This document shows positions 8,587 to 17,998 of a stretch of 64,000 nucleotides of DNA, one piece after another (position 1 is the first letter of the stretch; each line of letters starts with the position of its first letter). This stretch comes from an uncultured Bacteroidales bacterium (lineage in GTDB: Bacteria > Bacteroidota > Bacteroidia > Bacteroidales > Paludibacteraceae): positions 62,001-126,000 of the forward strand of contig ONMU01000005.1 of NCBI GenBank assembly GCA_900319035.1, given 5' to 3'. The notes under the pieces are model-generated. The model saw only the letters and a program-made list of their open reading frames with translations, was not told the DNA's origin and made no database searches. The translations under genes were made by a program, and so were the position numbers.

Positions 8587-10046
8587 ATTTCAGGAGAGAG
8601 CTCTGCTTTGTAGGCGATGAGTGCTCCTCCGCCGATGAGTACTGCGCTGCGAAGCAGACTGTCTGCCCAGATATTCATCGTCGGTGCGAACTGACACCAC
8701 AGCGCATTGATTGCAAAAAGCACGACCAAAAGAAGCAGGATGAACCACCATCTTTTTTCGATCACCCGAATCCGGCAAAGAGACACCACAAATAGGATCG
8801 TCAGGGCAACATAGAGTCCGTACGATAGGAGGTTGCTCAGTGCCGCGCCGTTCATGCCGTATAGGGGCACCAGATAATTATTCAATATCAAGGCACTGAT
8901 GGTCAGCGCCAAGGAGATGAATAGGCTGAAAGCATAGAACCGGCTGTAGTTCAGCGCGGTGTAGCAGATAGTGAACGTAGCCAAAACCAATTGGCTGACG
9001 CCCAAGATGAGCACTACATTCTTCGCTTGTGCGAAAGTAGCGCCATTAGGCAAAATATGGAAAATAAGGTCGATGTTCACCCACAGGGCAAGTAAAATAA
9101 ACCCGCCGATGAGGAGCATATTCCTTGTGACTTGATTGATGAGATGACTGCACTCTTCGCGGTTCTGCTCCTTGATAGCCCGTGCGAGTTGCGGCGAAGC
9201 GATAGCGGCTACCGAACGGCTCGGCACACTGACCATCACCGCCATATAGGTTGCGATTGCGAAAATACCGGTGCTATCTAAACCCATTTTAGCAGTAACG
9301 AAGAAGGATGATAGAGTAGGCGCTAAGACCGTGGTCACGGCAGAAAGAAGCAGGAAACCGGTATAGGTGAGGTACCGACGAACTAAGGCTTTGTTTTCAC
9401 GCAGGAAAGTCCAATCCGGTCGAAGACGAATCGGCTTGAGCGAGAAAAAATAGAGCATGTTGATCATCGCCGCTACGGCGTAATTGACGCATAGACCGAT
9501 GACCAATCCGTCCATGGAAAGCACCTTGAAAGCATACAGCAGATAAATGGTTAACAACCCTATGCGTACTATTAATTCGCGTACCGCGCGCGGAACGACG
9601 ATGTGCATCAATACGTTACAGGTACTCTCACAGATAGTCTGGTAGAGCATGAAGAACGCTAATGGCAACACGAAATAGTAATACTCCACGAACAGCGGAG
9701 ATTTATCCCCAAACCATGCTCCCAAAGGCACGCGGCATGCCCAATAGATGATAGCAAACAGCACAAAGCCGATGAACGGCACTACCAATGCCCAGAAGAA
9801 GAAACCGTGATCCTCTTCGCTGCCTTTTTCTCGGAAATACGGGTAGAAACGGATGATGCTGGCGTTGGTGCCTAACTGTGCCAGACCGATGAAGAGTGTA
9901 GCCGCATCGATAAGCACTCGTGTTAACCCGATTTCCTCGGTGGTGAGGAAACGGGTTAACACGAAGAACGTGGTGACAACGCCTACGGCGATGCCTAAAT
10001 AGGTCACTATTGTGCCACGTATCGATTGCTTAGCGATGATGCCCAT
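8550..10046 (-). CDS. Polysaccharide flippase (MATE/Wzx-like membrane protein)
   Basis: 498 residues from the start MGIIAKQSIRGTIVTYLG; an earlier ATG would run into the upstream FKBP gene, and homologues begin here. About 14 hydrophobic segments and the fold order (LTRFLTTEEIGLTR, LGTNASIIRFYPYF, GLCVNYAVAAMINML) place it in the oligosaccharidyl-lipid flippase branch of the MOP superfamily, which moves lipid-linked glycans across the inner membrane. The start lies 4 nt after the stop of the FKBP gene, so they are probably co-transcribed. The substrate cannot be read from the sequence. Confidence 0.85.
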   Translation of the reverse strand: MGIIAKQSIRGTIVTYLGIAVGVVTTFFVLTRFLTTEEIGLTRVLIDAATLFIGLAQLGTNASIIRFYPYFREKGSEEDHGFFFWALVVPFIGFVLFAIIYWACRVPLGAWFGDKSPLFVEYYYFVLPLAFFMLYQTICESTCNVLMHIVVPRAVRELIVRIGLLTIYLLYAFKVLSMDGLVIGLCVNYAVAAMINMLYFFSLKPIRLRPDWTFLRENKALVRRYLTYTGFLLLSAVTTVLAPTLSSFFVTAKMGLDSTGIFAIATYMAVMVSVPSRSVAAIASPQLARAIKEQNREECSHLINQVTRNMLLIGGFILLALWVNIDLIFHILPNGATFAQAKNVVLILGVSQLVLATFTICYTALNYSRFYAFSLFISLALTISALILNNYLVPLYGMNGAALSNLLSYGLYVALTILFVVSLCRIRVIEKRWWFILLLLVVLFAINALWCQFAPTMNIWADSLLRSAVLIGGGALIAYKAELSPEINNQIVNTLNRQ

Positions 10047-10050
10047 CTTG

Positions 10051-11268
10051 TTACTTAATCTCCAGCAACTCAACCGTGAAGATAAGGGTAGCGAACGGCG
10101 GAATGGATTGACCGGCACCGCGCTCTCCGTAACCTAACTCAGACGGGATATACAGTTTGTATTTTGAGCCAACAGGCATCAGTTGCAGACCTTCGGTCCA
10201 ACCTTTGATGACGCCGTTGAGCGGGAACTCAATCGGCTCGCCGCGTTGGTAGCTGCTGTCGAAAACAGTACCGTCAATGAGCGTACCCTCGTAGTGTACT
10301 TTCACAGTGGACTCAGCGGTCGGTTTCGGACCCTTGCCCTGAACGAGTACTTCGTACTGCAAACCGCTGGCGGTCTCCTGTACACCCTCACGCAGTTTGT
10401 TCTCCTGCAGGAATTTCTCACCCTCAGCCTTGGTCTCACCGTATTTGAGACGCGAAACGGTAGCTTCTACATACTGACCTGCCGTTTGCATATCCATCTG
10501 CTCGGTGTAGTTGTACAGACCGTTGATGAAACCTTGTTTGATCATGTCAAAATCGGTCTCGATACCTGCGATACCTAACAGACCTACCGGTTCCTGCTCG
10601 CGGATTGCTTTACCTACGTTCTTACCCATCGCAACAATCTGCGGGTTGCGAACATCGGTCTTCAGACCTTTGTTCACGTTCTCGATGAACTCTTCCATAG
10701 CGTTACCCGTGGTGTCGTCAGCCAAGAGATACACCTTGATCTGACCACCGTTCAGATAACCAAACGCATAGTTGAGCGAGTCATTATACGAGTTCAACTC
10801 CAGAGTCTTAGCGCTCTTCGGGCACTTAGCGATGATAGGCTCTCCTGCCTGACCGCCTTCTTCCTTATTCTGATATGCGCTCATGAAGAATGCCTGTGCT
10901 GCATCGGCTGCCATCATCGTGGTGTCGTCGAAGAAAGCATTGACCATTCCTTGGAAATACAGCTTCTCGTTAACAGTCCATGCGGGGTTCTCTGCCAAAC
11001 CGTTCTTCTCGAATCCTTTGACCGAACTACCGAACTGACGACCTGCTTCTGCGATCTCGCTCAGTTTCTCTTCCTTACCCATGTAGGCGTTGTCCAGCGC
11101 GTCAATGAACTCAGCTACTGCCTCGTCGCTGCTGTCATTAGCCATGTAATACATCTTAATCTGCAGACCATTGAGCAGACCCAACGCATAGTTGACGGAG
11201 TCAGCTTCGTTCTCTAATACGGCATCTTGTGCCTTGTAGCTGTTGCCGCAGGAGATCATTTTTTTCAT
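10051..11268 (-). CDS. FKBP-type peptidyl-prolyl isomerase with duplicated N-terminal domain
   Basis: 405 residues. Two related helical modules ([19 protein letters not shown] and [19 protein letters not shown]) are followed by a C-terminal FKBP domain ([61 protein letters not shown]). FKBPs catalyse cis-trans isomerisation of X-Pro bonds. The N-terminus is odd: a lipobox-like ISCGNS begins at residue 5, with no hydrophobic core before it, so the usual lipoprotein signal seems to have been lost. The 3' half closely resembles the next FKBP gene upstream, suggesting a tandem duplication. Confidence 0.9.
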   Translation of the reverse strand: MKKMISCGNSYKAQDAVLENEADSVNYALGLLNGLQIKMYYMANDSSDEAVAEFIDALDNAYMGKEEKLSEIAEAGRQFGSSVKGFEKNGLAENPAWTVNEKLYFQGMVNAFFDDTTMMAADAAQAFFMSAYQNKEEGGQAGEPIIAKCPKSAKTLELNSYNDSLNYAFGYLNGGQIKVYLLADDTTGNAMEEFIENVNKGLKTDVRNPQIVAMGKNVGKAIREQEPVGLLGIAGIETDFDMIKQGFINGLYNYTEQMDMQTAGQYVEATVSRLKYGETKAEGEKFLQENKLREGVQETASGLQYEVLVQGKGPKPTAESTVKVHYEGTLIDGTVFDSSYQRGEPIEFPLNGVIKGWTEGLQLMPVGSKYKLYIPSELGYGERGAGQSIPPFATLIFTVELLEIK

Positions 11269-11274
11269 AAAATT

Positions 11275-11314
11275 ATATTTCGTTATTTCGTGATTACGTA
11301 ATTACGGGATTATT
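11275..11314. repeat. Family g junction tract
   Basis: CGTTATTTCGTGATTACGTAATTACGGGATTATTCG between the two FKBP genes; covers the stop of the upstream one. Confidence 0.85.
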
Positions 11315-11894
11315 CGATTCCTAAGAGTTCTACCGTGAAGATCAGGGCTGCGTACGGCGGAATAGAAGCACCTGCTCCGCGCTCTCCGTAAGCCAGTTGA
11401 TACGGGATGAAGAACTTGTACTTCGAACCGATCGACATGAGTTGCAGACCTTCGGTCCAACCTTTGATCACTCCGTTGAGCGGGAAGGAGATCGACTCGC
11501 CGCGTTTGTAGCTGCTGTCGAAGACCGTACCGTCAATCAGTGTGCCCTCATAGTGAACGCGAACCGTGTCGGTAGCTTTCGGTTTCTGACCGAGCGACGG
11601 CTCCAATACCTCGTACTGCAAACCGCTTGCGGTCACTTTCACGCCTTCGCGTTTGGCGTTCTCGGCAAGGAATTTCTCGCCGTCTGCTTTAGCAGCTCCG
11701 GCTACTTTTGCTTCCAATTCTTGGAAGAAAGTGTTCAACACTTGTTGCGCCTCCTGATACGTGATCTTGGGCTGTGCGTGCGTAAGCACGTCTTCAATAC
11801 CTGCGGCGAGATCCTGATAATTCAGTTTCTCTACACCGCTTCCCATCAGATTTTGACCCATCGAAAGGCCTAATGCATAACTAATTTTGTCCAT
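11310..11894 (-). CDS. FKBP-type peptidyl-prolyl isomerase (FklB/FKBP22-like)
   Basis: 194 residues: a short helical dimerisation domain (MDKISYALGLSMGQNLMGSG) and a C-terminal FKBP domain ([58 protein letters not shown]). No signal peptide, so cytoplasmic. It isomerises prolyl bonds and probably acts as a chaperone. Paralogous to the larger FKBP directly downstream. Confidence 0.93.
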   Translation of the reverse strand: MDKISYALGLSMGQNLMGSGVEKLNYQDLAAGIEDVLTHAQPKITYQEAQQVLNTFFQELEAKVAGAAKADGEKFLAENAKREGVKVTASGLQYEVLEPSLGQKPKATDTVRVHYEGTLIDGTVFDSSYKRGESISFPLNGVIKGWTEGLQLMSIGSKYKFFIPYQLAYGERGAGASIPPYAALIFTVELLGIE

Positions 11895-11897
11895 AAA

Positions 11898-11956
11898 GTC
11901 ATTTACAATTTTATCATTTACTATTTGTTCATTTATTTAGCCATTTGATTCATTTG
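11898..11956. repeat. Family m junction tract
   Basis: TCATTTACAATT/TCATTTACTATTTG words. Includes the last codons of riboflavin synthase (QMNQMAK). Confidence 0.8.
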
Positions 11957-12562
11957 CGAGAGGTATCTCGCCATGTATTTGCCGAGGATGTCGAACTCGA
12001 TATTCACCACCGTTCCGGCTTCAATATACTTGAAGTTGGTGTTCTCTTCGGTGTACGGGATGATACAAACCGACACGTAGCCTTTGTCACCTTTTATGTC
12101 CGGTTCGCAGACCGTCAGGCTGACGCCGTTGATAGTCACCGAGCCTTTGTCCACGCAGAAATATCCGCGCTCTACCATCTCTTTGGAGGTTTCGTACTCA
12201 AAGCGGTAGTACCAACTGCCGTCGGTCTCATGAGCGTCGATACAAACGGCTTTCTGATCCACGTGACCCTGCACGATGTGTCCGTCCAAACGACCGCCCA
12301 TCATCATCGAGCGTTCTACATTGACATAATCGCCCACTTTCAGCAGGTCAAGGTTCGTCAGCCTCAACGTCTCCTGCATTGCCGTGACCGTATAGAGATC
12401 ACCCTCGATCTTCACCACCGTCAGGCACACACCGTTGTGCGCGATGGACTGATCTATACTCAGCGCTTCCCCGAACGGGTTGCGAAGCGTGAAGTGTTTA
12501 TTCGTTTGCTCGGTCTCAATCTTTACGACCTGAGCCATGGTTTCTACAATTCCTGAAAACAC
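11933..12562 (-). CDS. ribE: Riboflavin synthase alpha subunit
   Basis: 209 residues, start codon GTG, beginning FSGIVETMAQV as in the family. It dismutates two 6,7-dimethyl-8-ribityllumazine molecules to riboflavin. Two lumazine-binding repeats are visible (NGVCLTV and NGVSLTVCEP motifs, GHIVQGHVDQKA). Length is normal. The GTG start follows a family d tract; the C-terminus is encoded by family m. Confidence 0.96.
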   Translation of the reverse strand: MFSGIVETMAQVVKIETEQTNKHFTLRNPFGEALSIDQSIAHNGVCLTVVKIEGDLYTVTAMQETLRLTNLDLLKVGDYVNVERSMMMGGRLDGHIVQGHVDQKAVCIDAHETDGSWYYRFEYETSKEMVERGYFCVDKGSVTINGVSLTVCEPDIKGDKGYVSVCIIPYTEENTNFKYIEAGTVVNIEFDILGKYMARYLSQMNQMAK

Positions 12563-12568
12563 GATAGT

Positions 12569-12592
12569 ATAATTTTTAATTTTTAATTTCTA
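12569..12592. repeat. Family d junction tract
   Basis: TAATTTTTAATTTTTAATTTC between ribE and the second flippase; supplies the flippase C-terminal FRN and stop. Confidence 0.85.
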
Positions 12593-14031
12593 AAGTACTT
12601 GCCCACCACCGGCAGTCCGCTAAGCGGAAAATCGCGGCGGGTCATTTTTAGGATATACACCCCTATGAAGAGTGTTCCTATGCCCATGAGTACCCACATA
12701 TTCAAATCGAAATAATGGCGTATATAATAATATACCGCTAATAGTCCGAAGGTTAGCAGGGTATATTGGGCAATGGACTTCATATCATAAGGAATCGGGG
12801 CTTTCTTCTGACCGATGAAATAGGACAGGAGCATGATCACGAGATAGCAGATGAGACTACTTCCGCAACTTGCCCAATAACCGATCAGCGGCACACCGAC
12901 AATCTGGTTCACCAACGTGATAGCCAAACCTATCAGCGAGAAATACGCACCCCATTTGGTCTCGTCCGTCAGTTTGTACCAGAACGAGAGGTTGAAATAT
13001 ACCCCTTGGAACACGTACGTCCAGAGCACTACCGGCACGATCTTCAGACCCTCCCAATACGCACTCGAAACGATGTACCGGAAGATATCTAAATAGAAGA
13101 TCACGCCTAACAGGATCAGGTACGAGAAGATGATATAGTACTTCATCGCATCTGCGTACGCTTCTACGGATTGCCTGTCTTTGTGCTTCGCAAAGACAAA
13201 AGGCTCGTACGCGTATCGGAAAGCCTGCGTGAACATCATCATTACCATTGCTACCTTGAAGCACGCCCCGTAGATGCCGAGTTGTGCCTGCGCATCGTCT
13301 CCTGTGTACAGATACGGGAAGAGAATACGATCCAGCGTTTGGTTCATGATACCTGCGACTCCGAGTACCAACAGCGGCAAGGAGTATTTGAGCATCTCGC
13401 GAAGCACTTTTCCGTCAAACCGACCGCCCTTAGGCAACGTCATCGGCAGCAGACAAGCCGTCTGAATGAAGGTCGCCAAGATGTTGCTGAGGAAGACATA
13501 ATAGACATCGTTCTTGCCTAATACGACGAGGAACAGCAGGTTAAATCCAATGTTCAGTATCACAAACAGCAGTTTGAGTGTCGCAAAAGCGATCGGTCTC
13601 TTCTGGTATCGCAGATAAGCGAACGGGATACAAGCAAAAGCATCTACTGCTACCGTCGCAAACATCATCGCAATGAACTCCGAGTGGTCGGGATAACCCA
13701 AGGCGGTAGCGATCGGCTGTTGGAACAGCAGGATCATCAGCGCGAACGCGGAACTCGTTCCCAAAAGCGTGAAGAACGCCGTCTTATACACGCTCTTGGC
13801 GTCGTAGTCCTCGCGGTTCGCAAAACGGAAGAATCCCGTCTCCATGCCGTACGTCAGGATCACCAACAGCAATGCCGTCCAAGCGTACAGGTTCGTCACA
13901 ATACCATAGTCATCCGTCCGCGCTAACACATACGTGTAGAGCGGAACGAGCAGATAGTTGAGGAACTTACCTATAATACTGCTCAACCCATAGATGGCGG
14001 TGTCCTTCGCCAAGGATTTCATCTCACTCAT
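12583..14031 (-). CDS. Polysaccharide biosynthesis flippase (Wzx-like)
   Basis: About 482 residues from MSEMKSLAKDTAIYG, preferred over the ATG 12 nt upstream because it overlaps the rsmI stop less and fits the family start; the Met three codons later is also possible. About 12-14 membrane segments; MOP/Wzx features include LSSIIGKFLNYLLVPLYTYVL and GMETGFFRFANRED. It probably flips lipid-linked oligosaccharides. Translationally coupled to rsmI, with overlapping stop and start. Not closely similar to the other flippase in the window. Confidence 0.87.
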   Translation of the reverse strand: MSEMKSLAKDTAIYGLSSIIGKFLNYLLVPLYTYVLARTDDYGIVTNLYAWTALLLVILTYGMETGFFRFANREDYDAKSVYKTAFFTLLGTSSAFALMILLFQQPIATALGYPDHSEFIAMMFATVAVDAFACIPFAYLRYQKRPIAFATLKLLFVILNIGFNLLFLVVLGKNDVYYVFLSNILATFIQTACLLPMTLPKGGRFDGKVLREMLKYSLPLLVLGVAGIMNQTLDRILFPYLYTGDDAQAQLGIYGACFKVAMVMMMFTQAFRYAYEPFVFAKHKDRQSVEAYADAMKYYIIFSYLILLGVIFYLDIFRYIVSSAYWEGLKIVPVVLWTYVFQGVYFNLSFWYKLTDETKWGAYFSLIGLAITLVNQIVGVPLIGYWASCGSSLICYLVIMLLSYFIGQKKAPIPYDMKSIAQYTLLTFGLLAVYYYIRHYFDLNMWVLMGIGTLFIGVYILKMTRRDFPLSGLPVVGKYFRN

Positions 14032-14689
14032 TGCCTGCAACACAAATTACTATTTCGCCTTTTGGCGGCGTTTGTTTGAAATGACTTATCAGTTCTGCGA
14101 GCCTTCCACGAACGGTTTCTTCGTGTACTTTGCTGATCTCACGGGTTACGGACGCCTTGCGTTCTTCGCCGCAAACGGCAACCAACTGCTCAAGCGTCTT
14201 CACTAACCGGAAAGGCGACTCATAGACGATGAAAGTCTCGTCCAACTGTGCCAAGTACTGCAACCTCGTCTGACGACCTTTCTTCTGCGGCAGGAAGCCT
14301 TCGAAATAGAAATGGTTGTTCGGCAGTCCGCTGTCCACTAAAGCAGGCACAAAAGCCGTTGCACCGGGCAAACACTGTATCTCCACACCTGCTTCTGCGG
14401 CGGCACGTGTCAAAAAGAATCCGGGGTCGCTGATAGCAGGTGTACCGGCATCGCTGATCAAGGCTATATTAGCTCCCGCTTTCAGCCGCTCCACGATGTC
14501 CGCTGAGGTCTCATGCTCATTGAACTTATGATGGCTCTTCTGCGGTGTGTGGATATCGAAATGCTGCAACAGGATGCCGCTGGTACGCGTGTCTTCCGCC
14601 AAAATCAGATCCACTGATTTCAGCGTCTCTATCGCGCGGAACGTCATGTCCTGCAGATTACCCACCGGTGTCGGAACGATATATAACAT
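14024..14689 (-). CDS. rsmI: 16S rRNA (cytidine1402-2'-O)-methyltransferase RsmI
   Basis: 221 residues; starts MLYIVPTPVGNLQDMTFRAIETL and carries LILAEDTRTSGILLQHF and ALISDAGTPAISDPGF, signatures of the tetrapyrrole-methylase-fold RsmI family. It uses S-adenosylmethionine to methylate the ribose of C1402 in 16S rRNA. Normal length for the Bacteroidetes form. Confidence 0.97.
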   Translation of the reverse strand: MLYIVPTPVGNLQDMTFRAIETLKSVDLILAEDTRTSGILLQHFDIHTPQKSHHKFNEHETSADIVERLKAGANIALISDAGTPAISDPGFFLTRAAAEAGVEIQCLPGATAFVPALVDSGLPNNHFYFEGFLPQKKGRQTRLQYLAQLDETFIVYESPFRLVKTLEQLVAVCGEERKASVTREISKVHEETVRGRLAELISHFKQTPPKGEIVICVAGNE

Positions 14690-14692
14690 CTT

Positions 14693-14722
14693 AACAATTT
14701 AACAGTTTAACGGTTTAACCAA
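14693..14722. repeat. Family h junction tract
   Basis: TTAACAATTTAACAGTTTAACGGTTTAACC between rsmI and the coiled-coil gene; supplies the latter's stop. Confidence 0.85.
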
Positions 14723-15311
14723 AGCGGCGGTGTAAAGTTACGAGGAACTGTTGGTACGTTTTGCTCTCGGTGTCCCACTGGAAATGTTTGCCGATATACA
14801 TAATTGCCTCTTCGTACGAATTCAACTCATTGATATCCGTCAACGTCCGTTGCATCAACTCGGCATTCTGATCAAACAACTCGCGTTGATACAAGAACCG
14901 GTCGCCTAACGAGATTGCCAAACGGATATCATCTACCGACTTGCCGTACACAGCTGCTTTCGGAGAAGCCTGTTCTGCTTCTTCTTGGACAGCAGGTTCT
15001 TCCTTTACTTCCGGTTCCGGCTCTGCTTCAGCCACAGGTTCTTCAACCGCAGGTTCTTCTTTAACGGGCTCTTCAACCACGGGCTCAACTACCGGTTCCG
15101 GCTCTTTTACTACTTCTTTGATGACTTCTTTGATCACTTCCACCGGTTTCTCTACCTCGACAATCTTCTCCACTACTTTCTCCACTACCTGCGGTTCCGG
15201 CTCCGGACGATTCTTGAGTTCATCCATTTCCGCCTCAAGGCTCGCCAACTCTGCTTCCAGAGTGGCGATACGTTCCTCAAGACTTTCAAAATATTTGATT
15301 ACCTCTTCCAT
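14715..15311 (-). CDS. Coiled-coil and Pro-Glu-Val-rich protein, conserved Bacteroidales hypothetical
   Basis: 198 residues in three parts: an N-terminal coiled coil (heptads in YFESLEERIATLEAELASLE, residues 5-35), a low-complexity acidic linker of EPV/KEE units (residues 38-120), and a C-terminal helical domain (LAISLGDRFLYQRELFD, LNSYEEAIMYIGKHFQWD, HRRFG). The C-terminal domain resembles a conserved Bacteroidales hypothetical family. No catalytic motif and no signal peptide. Function unknown; the architecture suggests a spacer protein or scaffold. Confidence 0.8.
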   Translation of the reverse strand: MEEVIKYFESLEERIATLEAELASLEAEMDELKNRPEPEPQVVEKVVEKIVEVEKPVEVIKEVIKEVVKEPEPVVEPVVEEPVKEEPAVEEPVAEAEPEPEVKEEPAVQEEAEQASPKAAVYGKSVDDIRLAISLGDRFLYQRELFDQNAELMQRTLTDINELNSYEEAIMYIGKHFQWDTESKTYQQFLVTLHRRFG

Positions 15312-15315
15312 GAAG

Positions 15316-15341
15316 AATTTTCAATTTTCAATTTTCAATTA
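15316..15341. repeat. Family d junction tract
   Basis: TTTTCAATTTTCAATTTTCAATTA between the coiled-coil gene and the POT gene, ending in the POT stop codon. Confidence 0.9.
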
Positions 15342-16877
15342 CTTCGTAGCATCTTCCAGTTTGCCCATGATAGCGAACATGAAGATAGCTGCCACCAGAC
15401 AAACGCCGATGAATACGCTCCAAACGAGCCACAAAGGCAGACTGCCCCACAGATAACCGCCGACGGATACAAGGAAATTACCCAATGCGGTAGCTACAAA
15501 CCAACCGCCCATCATCATTCCTTTGTATTGCGGAGGAGCTACTTTGCTCACAAACGAGATACCCATCGGGCTGAGCAACAACTCACCGAAAGTCAATACC
15601 AAATACGTCAAGATCAGCACGTTGGAGTTCACGAACGTACCATCTCCGGTAACGCGTGCCAACTCTTGCTCTGTCGGGGTCAACAGACCGATCGAACAGA
15701 ATGCCATCAGACCGTAAGCGGCTGCGGCTACTAACATACCGTAAGCGATCTTACGAGGCGCACTCGGCTCTTTGCCTTTCGCTGCCAACGCACCGAAAAT
15801 AGCCATACTAACCGGCGTCAATGCTACTACGTAGAACGGGTTAAATTGTTGGAAAATAGGAGCGGAGATACCGATCTCTGCCGGATGATGGAAATATTTG
15901 TAAACCAACGCAACCAATACCAATACACCCACACAGCTCCAGATCATCTTTGATTTCCTCTCTCCTTCTCCAAACACGCCGAACAGCGCGTATACGAGGA
16001 TTGCTACCAATACCAGATTCCAGATGTCGAATGCCATCGTCTGAACACCCGTTACTACCGGCGTCACGAACTCATTAGCGAAATACGTCAGCGTCAGACC
16101 GTTCTGGTGGAAAGCCATCCAGAAGAACAGCACTACCGTAAACACAAGGCACAGAGCCACAATACGTTTCTTGGTCTGCTCAGGAGTCAGTTCTACCACC
16201 TGCTGGCCACTGGCTGCTGCCTGCTTAGCGGTGTTCTCTACGTGCTTGAACCAAGGACGGCAAGCATAGTAAATAGCTATACTGAATACCAGCGAAGCGC
16301 ACGCTACGGCGAAGGCGAAGTGGTAACTATCGTTCACGCTCGTACCCAGACTCTCCTGAGCCCAAGCCATGATCTTCACAGCTGCCGTCGGAGCAAACAT
16401 AGCACCGATGTTAATCGCCATATAGAACAGCGAGAAAGCAGCGTCACGACGGTCGGCGTACTGAGGATCGTCAAACAAATTACCCACCATCACTTGCAGG
16501 TTGCCTTTGAACAGACCCGTTCCGAACGAGATCAGCACTAACGCGCCGATCATGCCGGTCATCGCTACTGCGGTACTACCGTACTCCACACCGCCCATCG
16601 GGATAGCCAAAAGCACGTAACCCAAAAACATAATGATGATACCGATCGTCACGCACTTACCGTAACCGATCTTGTCGGCTAAAATACCTCCAATCAAAGG
16701 TAAGAAGTACACGAAAGCCAAGAACGTGGCATAAATAGTGCCTGCCGCAGATGCGGACAGACCAAAATTGGCGCGCAGGAACAGCGCAAACACGGCTAAC
16801 ATCGTGTAGTAGCCGAATCGCTCGCCTGTGTTCGCCAATGCGAGCGCAAATAATCCTTTTGGTTGATTCTTAAACAT
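15339..16877 (-). CDS. POT/PTR2 family proton-coupled peptide transporter
   Basis: 512 residues with about 12-14 membrane helices. The family signature is clear: ANTGERFGYYTMLAVFALFL (ExxERFxxY motif), GGILADKIGYGKCV, and NIGAMFAPTAAV. These major-facilitator members import di- and tripeptides with protons. The late MGISFVSKVAPPQYKGMMMG also fits the PTR2 family. A single gene in the run, with no obvious functional link to its neighbours. Confidence 0.93.
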   Translation of the reverse strand: MFKNQPKGLFALALANTGERFGYYTMLAVFALFLRANFGLSASAAGTIYATFLAFVYFLPLIGGILADKIGYGKCVTIGIIIMFLGYVLLAIPMGGVEYGSTAVAMTGMIGALVLISFGTGLFKGNLQVMVGNLFDDPQYADRRDAAFSLFYMAINIGAMFAPTAAVKIMAWAQESLGTSVNDSYHFAFAVACASLVFSIAIYYACRPWFKHVENTAKQAAASGQQVVELTPEQTKKRIVALCLVFTVVLFFWMAFHQNGLTLTYFANEFVTPVVTGVQTMAFDIWNLVLVAILVYALFGVFGEGERKSKMIWSCVGVLVLVALVYKYFHHPAEIGISAPIFQQFNPFYVVALTPVSMAIFGALAAKGKEPSAPRKIAYGMLVAAAAYGLMAFCSIGLLTPTEQELARVTGDGTFVNSNVLILTYLVLTFGELLLSPMGISFVSKVAPPQYKGMMMGGWFVATALGNFLVSVGGYLWGSLPLWLVWSVFIGVCLVAAIFMFAIMGKLEDATK

Positions 16878-16893
16878 AAACTATAATTTTAAA

Positions 16894-16930
16894 ATTTCAA
16901 ATGTCAAATTTCAAATCTCAAATTTCAATC
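16894..16930. repeat. Family a junction tract
   Basis: AAATTTCAAATGTCAAATTTCAAATCTCAAATTTC; encodes the ilvE C-terminal EI and stop. Confidence 0.9.
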
Positions 16931-17967
16931 ACCTCACACCAGTGGTGTCTGTCTTCCGCTTGCCCGTACTGTATATCCTTCAGCGCGTGGTAGAGTTTCG
17001 TCAGCACCGGTCCCGGTTCGTCGCTCAAGCGATAAATCCGGTTGTTCTCGGGGTCAATCACCTTATCAATCGGCGAGATCACAGCGGCTGTTCCGCAGGC
17101 TGCGGCTTCACTCATCTCGCTTAACTCCTCTAACCGAATATGCCTTCTCGTCACTTTCATTCCTAAATCCTTTGCCAAGGTCATCAGACTGTCATTCGTG
17201 ATACTCGGCAAAATAGCGCTACTCCGCGGAGTCAGATACTCAATCCGAGACTCCCCTCCTTTTAGGGAGGGGTTGGGGGTAGGCTTCTTTATTCCTATAA
17301 AATTCGCTGCCGCACACTCATCTATATACCGATGGTACTTGGCGTCGAGGAACAGACAATCCATCCCTTCTGCATGTGCCGGTTCGGTGGCGCGGAACGA
17401 CGATGCGTAGTTACCGCCCACTTTGAATGTTCCCGTTCCGTAAGGCGCTGCACGATCCACATGCCTGTTTACCACAAACGTCGTGCAATGAAACTTACCC
17501 GGGTAGTACGGACCGATAGGCGAAGGAATGACGATGAACTCAAAATCCCTTCCCGGACCGACACCCAAACGCGGCGTTGTGCCAATCAGCAGCGGTCGGA
17601 AATAAAGCGTCGCGCCGGTTCCGTAAGGCGGCAGAAAATCCATGTTTTTCTCCAACGCTAACCGGATCGCTTTGCCGAATAACTCCTCCGGCACAGGCGC
17701 CATATACAGCCCCTCGGCGCTCTTAGCCATGCGTTTGGCGTTCTCTCGCCAACGGAAGATACGGATCTTACCGTCCACTCCGCGGAACGCTTTCAGCCCT
17801 TCAAATGCCTCCTGTCCGTATTGCAGACAAGTAGCCGATACATGCAAATGCAGGAACTTGTCTTTTGTAGCGTACGGTTCCTCCCATTTGCCATCATGAT
17901 ACCCTGCACGGACTATATAATCCGGCTCGGTATAATGAAATCCTAATTTACTCCAATCAATATTCAT
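16918..17967 (-). CDS. ilvE: Branched-chain amino acid aminotransferase
   Basis: 349 residues from MNIDWSKLGFHYTEPDYIV; the frame stays open further upstream through the WbqC-like gene, but that part is not homologous. It is a fold-type IV PLP enzyme interconverting Leu/Ile/Val and their 2-oxoacids. Key phrases: QYGQEAFEGLKAFRG, FRWRENAKRM, PFGKVGGNYA-like GTFKVGGNYASS (PLP Lys), SSAILPSIT, EAAACGTAAVISPI. An extra peptide PTPNPSLKGGE, encoded by a palindromic element, sits between the IGIK strand and IEYLTPRSS, a surface loop in the fold. Confidence 0.95.
   Translation of the reverse strand: MNIDWSKLGFHYTEPDYIVRAGYHDGKWEEPYATKDKFLHLHVSATCLQYGQEAFEGLKAFRGVDGKIRIFRWRENAKRMAKSAEGLYMAPVPEELFGKAIRLALEKNMDFLPPYGTGATLYFRPLLIGTTPRLGVGPGRDFEFIVIPSPIGPYYPGKFHCTTFVVNRHVDRAAPYGTGTFKVGGNYASSFRATEPAHAEGMDCLFLDAKYHRYIDECAAANFIGIKKPTPNPSLKGGESRIEYLTPRSSAILPSITNDSLMTLAKDLGMKVTRRHIRLEELSEMSEAAACGTAAVISPIDKVIDPENNRIYRLSDEPGPVLTKLYHALKDIQYGQAEDRHHWCEVIEI
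17250..17286. repeat. GC-rich palindromic element, PxPxPSLKG type, inside ilvE
   Basis: CCCCTCC-n6-GGAGGGG core (17253-17272) followed by TTGGGGGTAGGCTT. In frame on the minus strand it reads PTPNPSLKGGE. Confidence 0.85.
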
Positions 17968-17998
17968 TCTTAATTCTCCAATCTCAAATATCAAATAG
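17965..17998. repeat. Families d/a junction tract
   Basis: CATTCTTAATTCTCCAATCTCAAATATCAAAT between the WbqC-like gene and ilvE; encodes the WbqC-like C-terminal FDI and stop. Confidence 0.75.
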
